DNA from: Anaerolineales bacterium UBA5797
GTDB taxonomy: Bacteria; Chloroflexota; Anaerolineae; Anaerolineales; Villigracilaceae
DNA: 20,234 nucleotides
NCBI GenBank assembly: GCA_002418205.1
Contig: DIDP01000079.1
Span: 36,297-56,530, forward strand
Direction of reading: 5' to 3'
This document shows, piece after piece, positions 16,160 to 20,234 of the stretch. The position numbers and the translations under genes are program-made. Within the stretch, counting starts at the first letter, position 1, and every line of letters begins with the position of its first letter. A model generated the notes under the pieces. The model did no database searches. It was not told where the DNA came from and was given only the letters and a program-made list of their open reading frames with translations.

Positions 16160-16345
16160 AAATACGGCCAGTCAGCGGCGAAGCTGGTGAAATTCCAGCA
16201 CTGTCGCGCAACTGTAATTTAGTCAAATCGTCTTCTAGTCTCCTAGTCGTCTTGTCAAAAGCAAGTGACTAGAAGACTATTAGACCAGCCAACTAGCAGA
16301 CTAATAAGTCAGGTCGCCCGCCCTGGTCGGTTCGCCACACTCTCG
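16160..16345 (+). promoter_or_regulatory. Cobalamin (B12) riboswitch
   Basis: The core GCTGGTGAAATTCCAGC, then ACTGTCGCGCAACTGTAA, matches the conserved B12-box region of RF00174-type riboswitches. The 3' conserved part AAGTCAGGTCGCCCGCC (from about 16306) is also present. Between them lies an enlarged variable arm (about 16219-16304) rich in CTAGTC. Edges are approximate. It precedes btuF by about 160 bases, and a terminator lies in between, so it should turn the transport genes down when adenosylcobalamin is bound. Confidence 0.9.
16219..16304. repeat. CTAGTC-type repeat arm within the riboswitch
   Basis: GTCTTCTAGTC (16230-16240) is the exact reverse complement of GACTAGAAGAC (16267-16277). 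An outer TTAGTC (16219-16224) pairs with GACTAA (16299-16304), and an inner CTTG/CAAG pair closes a short loop. On the 5' side the CTAGTC motif repeats about every eight bases, like a degenerate short tandem repeat that has been folded back on itself. Confidence 0.65.
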
Positions 16346-16393
16346 CGGAAAGGAGGTGGAGGACAGGTCCAGCCCGGATTGCCTCTCCAACCT

Positions 16394-16421
16394 CCCCAGC
16401 CCATGCTGGGGATTTTCATTT
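16394..16421 (+). terminator. Intrinsic terminator of the riboswitch expression platform
   Basis: CCCCAGC (16394-16400), loop CCAT, and GCTGGGG (16405-16411) form a seven-base-pair G/C-rich stem followed by ATTTTCATTT. The upstream GGAGGTGGAGG (from 16352) can pair with CCTCTCCAACCTCC (16382-16395), which touches the first terminator arm and could serve as the competing helix. Confidence 0.7.
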
Positions 16422-16486
16422 GCGCAAATGCGCGGGCCATGGACAACGGACGATGGACCATGGTCAATCGTCGATGGTCCATCGTC
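16417..16486. repeat. Palindrome cluster between riboswitch and btuF
   Basis: CATTTGCGCAAATG (16417-16430) is a perfect palindrome next to the terminator. Further on, GACGATGGACCAT (16449-16461) and ATGGTCCATCGTC (16474-16486) are perfect 13-base inverted repeats around a 12-base loop. A third partial copy of the GATGG/CCATC motif occurs around 16438-16446. The inverted repeat ends 12 bases before the btuF Shine-Dalgarno. Confidence 0.65.
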
Positions 16487-16507
16487 TAACATAACCTAGG
16501 AGAAACC

Positions 16508-17428
16508 ATGTTACGCAAGACTTTGATACTCACCCTGTTGCTCGCGCTCTTGACTGCATGCGCGCCTCAAACCGCCCCGACAACTGCCCCCGTTGAACAG
16601 TCCATGACCTACACCGACAGCCTTGGGCGCACGGTCACCCTCGAAGCAACGCCGCAGCGCATCGTCTCGCTGGCGCCGTCCAACACGGAAATTTTATTTG
16701 CTGTGGGCGCTGGCTCACAGGTTGTCGGACGCGACGAGTTCAGCGATTATCCTCCCGAAGCCTCGTCTATTGACTCCATCGGCGGTTCGTTCGGAGAATA
16801 CAACGCGGAAGCCATCCTCGCCCTCGAACCCGACCTCGTCCTCGCGGCGGAGATCAATCCGCCCGAATTGGTGCAGCAACTTGAAGACCTCGGACTCACC
16901 GTTTATTACCTCGGCAACCCGACCTCGCTCGAAGGGATGTATACGAATCTCGAAACGGTCGCGCAGCTCACAGGTCACGATGCGAGCGGACTGGTCGACT
17001 CGCTCAAAGCCCGCGTCGCCGCGGTGGATGAAAAGATCATGCCGCTCTCCTCGCGCATCCCCGTCTTCTATGAGATCGACGCGACCGACCCATCCAAGCC
17101 GTGGACGTACGGTCCCGGCACGTTCGGCGACCTGCTCATCAGCCGCGCAGGCGGATACAACATTGGTAGCATCGCCAGCGACCCATACCCGCAGATCAGC
17201 ATCGAGCAGGTGGTGGCAGCCAACCCCTCCGTCATCATCCTCGGCGACTCGATGTGGGGCGTGACGGCGGACTCCGTGAAGGAGCGCCCGGGCTGGGAGA
17301 CCATTCCCGCCGTGCAGAGCGACAGCATCTTCCCCTTCGACGACAACCTCGTCAGCCGCCCCGGTCCGCGCCTCGTGGATGGGTTGGAGCAGTTGGCGAA
17401 ACTTTTACGCCCGGGTCTGTTCGAATGA
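16508..17428 (+). CDS. btuF: Cobalamin ABC transporter substrate-binding lipoprotein
   Basis: This 306-residue protein has a lipoprotein signal peptide with lipobox LTAC (C18), so it should be anchored outside the cytoplasmic membrane. The mature part is a type III periplasmic-binding fold (PF01497): RIVSLAPSNTEILFAVGAGSQVVGRDEFSDYP at about 56-85, NAEAILALEPDLVLAA, and a C-terminal lobe with ISIEQVVAANPSVIIL. It would capture the corrinoid and deliver it to BtuC. The family also contains siderophore and haem binders, so the cobalamin call rests on the riboswitch upstream. The Shine-Dalgarno AGGAGA (16498-16503) sits correctly before the ATG. The next gene follows after a short palindromic element. 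Confidence 0.88.
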   Translation: MLRKTLILTLLLALLTACAPQTAPTTAPVEQSMTYTDSLGRTVTLEATPQRIVSLAPSNTEILFAVGAGSQVVGRDEFSDYPPEASSIDSIGGSFGEYNAEAILALEPDLVLAAEINPPELVQQLEDLGLTVYYLGNPTSLEGMYTNLETVAQLTGHDASGLVDSLKARVAAVDEKIMPLSSRIPVFYEIDATDPSKPWTYGPGTFGDLLISRAGGYNIGSIASDPYPQISIEQVVAANPSVIILGDSMWGVTADSVKERPGWETIPAVQSDSIFPFDDNLVSRPGPRLVDGLEQLAKLLRPGLFE

Positions 17429-17440
17429 TTTGAATGAACC

Positions 17441-17500
17441 GTAGGGGCACGGCGAAAAATGAATGGATTATGACGGTTGATCGTCATGCCGTGCCCTTAC
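17441..17500. repeat. 60-bp palindromic element with GTAGGGGCACGGC arm
   Basis: GTAGGGGCACGGC (17441-17453) pairs with GCCGTGCCCTTAC (17488-17500) with one mismatch that is a wobble pair in RNA. Inside, ATGACG and CGTCAT extend the helix, with about 16 unpaired bases on the 5' side. It occupies the btuF-btuC gap and resembles the elements at 18745 and 19075. Confidence 0.8.
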
Positions 17501-17506
17501 AATGAT

Positions 17507-18520
17507 ATGAAAAACTATCTTTCCTCACTTCGGCTTCGCTCAGTGCAAGCCTTCCTCCTCCTCTTCATCGCCCTGCTCCTCAGCCTGGCGATCGGTTCCG
17601 TGTTCCTCTCACCCAAAGAACTCTGGGATGTACTGGCCGGTAACGGCACCGAAACTGCAACATCCATCCTGTGGAGGATCCGCCTGCCGCGCACCGTCCT
17701 CATCGCGCTTACAGGCGCGGCGTTGGGAGGGAGCGGCGCCACCTATCAGGGCTTGTTCCGCAACCCGCTGGCCGACCCGTTCCTGATCGGCATCGCCTCC
17801 GGCGCGGGGCTGGGCGCGGTCATCGCCATGTCGGTCCAGTGGCCCTATTCGTTCTGGGGGCTGATGGCGATTCCCATGGCGGCATTCCTTGCCGCGCTGC
17901 TCACGGTTTTCATCGTGTACTCCCTCGCCCGCGTCGGTCAAACCATCCCCACCACCAACCTCATCCTCGCGGGTGTCGCCTTCTCCTCGTTTGCCACCTC
18001 GCTGACATCGTTCCTCATGATCCGCTCCACCAGCGAGGTCCGCCGCGCGCTTGGCTGGCTGCTCGGCGGCGCCACCCAAAACAACTGGACCGCCATCCTC
18101 GCCATGCTCCCGTATCTCCTCATCGGCCTGGGAATTTTGGTTTTCAGCGGTCACGCCTTGAACCTTTTGCAATTCGGCGACGATCAGGCACAGCAACTGG
18201 GACTCAATGTCACCCGCACAAAACGGATCCTGCTGATCGCCTCCTCGTTGACGACGGCCTCGGCTGTGGCTTTTTCCGGCATCATCGGATTCATCGGACT
18301 CATCGTCCCGCATCTCATCCGACTGTGGTTTGGCCCCGATTACAAGCGTTTGCTGCCCCTCAGCATCCTCGGTGGCGCAACCGCGCTGCTCGTCTCGGAT
18401 ATCATCGCGCGTGTTCTTATTGCCCCGCAGGAGATCCCTGTTGGGATCATCACTGCGCTGGCAGGCGCACCGTTCTTCCTGTGGGTGCTGAGACGTTCCA
18501 AGAATCAAGGATTTTGGTAG
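17507..18520 (+). CDS. btuC: Cobalamin ABC transporter permease (FecCD/BtuC family)
   Basis: This 337-residue membrane protein has about ten hydrophobic helices. Family hallmarks are LWRIRLPRTVLIALTGAALGGSGATYQGLFRNPLADPFLIGIASGAGLGA near the N-terminus and AFSGIIGFIGLIVPHLIRLWFGPDYKRLLP near the C-terminus, the latter including the cytoplasmic coupling region that touches the ATPase. It would form the translocation path for the corrinoid. The ATG at 17507 is preferred; the frame continues upstream to a TTG at 17477, but that part is encoded by the palindromic element. No Shine-Dalgarno is seen. The gene lies two bases before the GNAT gene. Confidence 0.9.
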   Translation: MKNYLSSLRLRSVQAFLLLFIALLLSLAIGSVFLSPKELWDVLAGNGTETATSILWRIRLPRTVLIALTGAALGGSGATYQGLFRNPLADPFLIGIASGAGLGAVIAMSVQWPYSFWGLMAIPMAAFLAALLTVFIVYSLARVGQTIPTTNLILAGVAFSSFATSLTSFLMIRSTSEVRRALGWLLGGATQNNWTAILAMLPYLLIGLGILVFSGHALNLLQFGDDQAQQLGLNVTRTKRILLIASSLTTASAVAFSGIIGFIGLIVPHLIRLWFGPDYKRLLPLSILGGATALLVSDIIARVLIAPQEIPVGIITALAGAPFFLWVLRRSKNQGFW

Positions 18521-18522
18521 AC

Positions 18523-19071
18523 ATGGAAATCACGATCCGAAAAATCGACTCGCAGGAATCTCCACAGACAAAATTCTTCTCGCGCAAGTCCATGGTCGTT
18601 TCGCGGCTTGCCCTCGGCATGGAAAATGAAAAGCTGATTTACACCATTGTTCCTGTGGAACTGCCATACGAGAGGGAGTATGCGGTCGAAGACACAGACT
18701 ATGGTTTTGAGAATGCCAATGTAACGGTCTTCTTCGCGGAGATTGTAGGGGCACAGCATGCTGTGCCCCTACTTGCCGGGCGAATCAAAATGATGAGATG
18801 GTGGAATCGATTCGGGTATGTCGAGGACATCGTCGTAAACCCCGAATACCGCTGGCGGGGAATCGGCCGCAAACTGTTGGAGCGCGGCATCCAGTGGGCG
18901 CGCGAAAATGGATACCCCGGCGTGATGCTCGAAACACAGGATAACAATGTCCCGGCGTGCAGGTTGTATGAAAGCTGCGGTTTTGTCCTCGGCGGCTTTG
19001 ACCGGGACGTGTACAAAGCCATCAATCCGAACACAAAAGAAACCGCGTTGTATTGGTATTTATTGTTTTGA
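18523..19071 (+). CDS. GNAT acetyltransferase, streptothricin-acetyltransferase-like (SatA type)
   Basis: This 182-residue protein is a GNAT-fold N-acetyltransferase using acetyl-CoA. The acetyl-CoA loop R-x-x-G-x-G is at R110-G115 (YRWRGIGRKLLERG). YVEDIVVNPEYR, VMLETQDNNVPACRLYESCGF and ALYWYLLF closely follow the streptothricin acetyltransferase (SatA/Sat4) pattern. Residues 75-83 (VGAQHAVPL) are encoded by a 28-bp palindromic element and fall in the turn between two strands before GRIKMMRWW, where relatives have a short DG-type turn. The insert keeps the frame. The gene begins two bases after btuC and is followed by another copy of the element, then btuD. A role in corrinoid use is not evident; an antibiotic or small-amine substrate is more likely, but unproven. 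Confidence 0.85.
   Translation: MEITIRKIDSQESPQTKFFSRKSMVVSRLALGMENEKLIYTIVPVELPYEREYAVEDTDYGFENANVTVFFAEIVGAQHAVPLLAGRIKMMRWWNRFGYVEDIVVNPEYRWRGIGRKLLERGIQWARENGYPGVMLETQDNNVPACRLYESCGFVLGGFDRDVYKAINPNTKETALYWYLLF
18745..18772. repeat. 28-bp perfect palindrome inserted in the GNAT coding sequence
   Basis: GTAGGGGCACAGCA is followed directly by its exact reverse complement TGCTGTGCCCCTAC. The arm is the same as in the element at 19075 and near-identical to that at 17441. It encodes nine residues in frame. Confidence 0.9.
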
Positions 19072-19074
19072 TCC

Positions 19075-19134
19075 GTAGGGGCACAGCAGGACAAACGAAT
19101 GCCCCGACAATTAACCGACCTGCTGTGCCCCTAC
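19075..19134. repeat. 60-bp palindromic element with GTAGGGGCACAGCAGG arms
   Basis: Perfect 16-base arms (19075-19090 and 19119-19134) flank a 28-base loop. It fills most of the gap between the GNAT gene and btuD and lies 12 bases before the btuD ATG. Its total length equals that of the element at 17441. Confidence 0.9.
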
Positions 19135-19146
19135 AACGAGAATATT

Positions 19147-19917
19147 ATGCTCAAACTCCAAAATCTCTCCGTCTCTTACAGCACCCGCCGCATCCTGCAC
19201 GAGGTCTCCCTTGAGGTGGCCAGCGGCGAAGTCCTCGCGCTGATCGGTCCGAACGGCGCGGGCAAATCGACCCTCATCCGCGCCGCCAGCGGAGTGATTC
19301 CCTACACGGGTCAGGTCCGCACGAACGGCGATGATTTCGCGTCCTTGTCGCCGATCCAGCGCGCGAAGTATATCGCCACCGTGCCGCAGGCAGTATCCAT
19401 GCCGCCAGCCTACACGGTCTGGGAGACGGTCCTGCTCGGGCGTACGCCGTATCTGGGATTTTTGGGGCAGGTGTCGGAGAGGGATGAGGCGATCGCGCGT
19501 CAGGCATTGGAGCGTGTGAGCGCGCTCCCCTTTGCAGACAGGCGCGTCGGCGAACTCTCCGGCGGCGAGCAGCAGCGCGTCCTGTTGGCGCGGGCGCTGT
19601 GCCAGTCCACGCCGATCCTTCTGCTCGATGAACCGACCGCACATCTCGATCTGCAATATCAGGTCAGTTTGTTGGAGTTGGTGAGCGAACTTGCCCACAA
19701 GGATAACCTCGCCGTGCTGGTCGCGCTGCACGACCTGAACCTCGCCGCCCATTATGCGGACCGCATCGCGCTGATGGTGGCGGGGAGCATCAAAGCGATG
19801 GGGAAACCGAAGGAAGTATTACTGCCCGAGTTAATTGCCGAAGCGTATTGCCTGCCCGTGCAGGTGGTTCCGCATCCGTTTTTGGATGTGCCGCTGGTGC
19901 TGCCGGAAACAAAATAG
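19147..19917 (+). CDS. btuD: Cobalamin ABC transporter ATP-binding protein
   Basis: This 256-residue ABC ATPase would power the BtuC permease. Walker A GPNGAGKST is at residues 34-42, the Q-loop glutamine near 81 (ATVPQ), the signature LSGGEQQRV at 137-145, Walker B ILLLDEPT with D161 and E162, and the switch histidine H195 (ALHDLN). Length is normal for FecE/BtuD-type subunits. The ATG at 19147 starts the first domain strand and is preferred over an ATG at 19099, which lies in the loop of the palindromic element. Only a weak GAG Shine-Dalgarno is present. It should be co-transcribed with btuF and btuC despite the GNAT gene in between. The TAG stop lies inside the downstream palindrome. Confidence 0.9.
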   Translation: MLKLQNLSVSYSTRRILHEVSLEVASGEVLALIGPNGAGKSTLIRAASGVIPYTGQVRTNGDDFASLSPIQRAKYIATVPQAVSMPPAYTVWETVLLGRTPYLGFLGQVSERDEAIARQALERVSALPFADRRVGELSGGEQQRVLLARALCQSTPILLLDEPTAHLDLQYQVSLLELVSELAHKDNLAVLVALHDLNLAAHYADRIALMVAGSIKAMGKPKEVLLPELIAEAYCLPVQVVPHPFLDVPLVLPETK

Positions 19918-19941
19918 GTCACGTCTCAGACGTGACCTATT
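19913..19941 (+). terminator. 29-bp perfect palindrome overlapping the btuD stop, possible terminator
   Basis: Fourteen-base arms (AATAGGTCACGTCT and its reverse complement) flank one central C. The btuD TAG lies in the left arm. The tract after it (GTTGTGCG) is poor in T because an intron starts there. The core GTCTCAGAC and the length match the palindrome after rpoC at 738-766. Confidence 0.6.
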
Positions 19942-19944
19942 GTT

Positions 19945-20234
19945 GTGCGCCCAGCATGGGCGTTGACTAGAGGGTGAAAGACCCTTATGGCGGTTGATTG
20001 CACCAACCATTAGCGGAAGGCAAGGGCGTTGCCGTGAGGCAAGGTCTGGAGGAAGCCGGAAGCAAATCTGCGGCTTGAGGAACACGAAGCATGTAAGAGG
20101 CTATCCAAGTCGGGCGAGTTGGCAACAAGCAACGAAGCCCAAAGCAATCAAGGGCTTGGGGAGTAAACATGCCGAGCGTGCAGAGAAAGTCAACGTTCTT
20201 ACCTGGGGAGACCTGTTGCCCGGCTATCAAAGTA
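19945..20234 (+). mobile_element. Group II intron, 5' part (class C type), truncated by window edge
   Basis: The intron begins with GTGCGCCCAGCATGGGCG, a typical group II 5' end. The following domain I segments AGGGTGAAAGACCCTTA, GGAAGCCGGAAGCAAA, GAGGAACACGAAG and GAGTTGGCAACAAGC, and then TTCTTACCTGGGGAGACCTG, resemble in order the group IIC intron of Oceanobacillus iheyensis as I recall it. The upstream bases TTGTT (19940-19944) are complementary to AACAA at 20124-20128, a fitting IBS1-EBS1 pair. Insertion just after a hairpin is the known habit of group IIC introns. No intron-encoded reverse transcriptase is visible yet; it would lie to the right of the window. No other gene is seen in this stretch. 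Confidence 0.85.

Noticed and set aside
16265..16489. Small plus-strand frame of 74 codons in the riboswitch region
   Set aside because: It spans the riboswitch 3' part, the terminator and an inverted repeat, all of which explain the sequence as non-coding; no ribosome-binding site is present.
17609..18508. Minus-strand open frame of 299 codons opposite btuC
   Set aside because: The product is highly charged and repetitive (many E, D, R, G), typical of the antisense reading of a membrane-protein gene. No domain or ribosome-binding site is seen.
17671..18522. In-frame upstream extension of the GNAT frame through btuC
   Set aside because: The extension is the shifted reading of btuC, rich in R, H and P. 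The GNAT domain starts cleanly at the ATG at 18523.

Overview
The window looks like a chromosomal segment of a bacterium with moderately high GC, most plausibly a Chloroflexota member of the Anaerolineae. This is an inference from protein style (RpoC with a clamp insertion, DUF2867 epimerases, a GT87 protein) and from the many short palindromic repeats. It was not checked against a database. No phage, plasmid, CRISPR or recognisable defence system is visible, and no tRNA or rRNA gene was seen.

Layout. Bases 1-729 (minus) hold a SAM-dependent methyltransferase that runs off the left edge. Bases 778-5034 (minus) hold rpoC, which has its own consensus promoter and a leader hairpin, with no rpoB beside it. 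Bases 5254-6657 (minus) encode a class V aminotransferase resembling the molybdenum-cofactor sulfurase N-terminal domain. On the plus strand, 6721-9259 is a three-gene run: a GT4 glycosyltransferase, an NTF2/SnoaL-like protein and a second GT4 glycosyltransferase. Convergent to it, 9245-12145 (minus) carries a STAS-domain protein and a ComEC DNA-uptake channel whose metallo-beta-lactamase domain has lost its metal ligands. Then 12232-16146 (plus) is a tightly overlapping trio: two paralogous NAD(P)-binding epimerase-like proteins with DUF2867-type tails, and a GT87 membrane glycosyltransferase.

The right third is a vitamin B12 uptake locus. A strong promoter at the end of the GT87 gene precedes a cobalamin riboswitch with an intrinsic terminator. 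Then come btuF (lipoprotein binding protein), btuC (permease), a GNAT acetyltransferase resembling streptothricin acetyltransferases, and btuD (ATPase). The riboswitch should shut the locus off when cobalamin is plentiful.

The most notable content is repeat biology rather than a new multi-gene system. At least five kinds of short repeat or palindrome are spread through the window. One is inserted in frame inside the GNAT gene, one sits in the variable arm of the riboswitch, and one encodes part of a ComEC membrane segment. The btuD stop codon lies inside another palindrome, and a group IIC-type intron begins three bases after that palindrome and runs off the right edge. Its IBS1 is complementary to a candidate EBS1 inside the intron.
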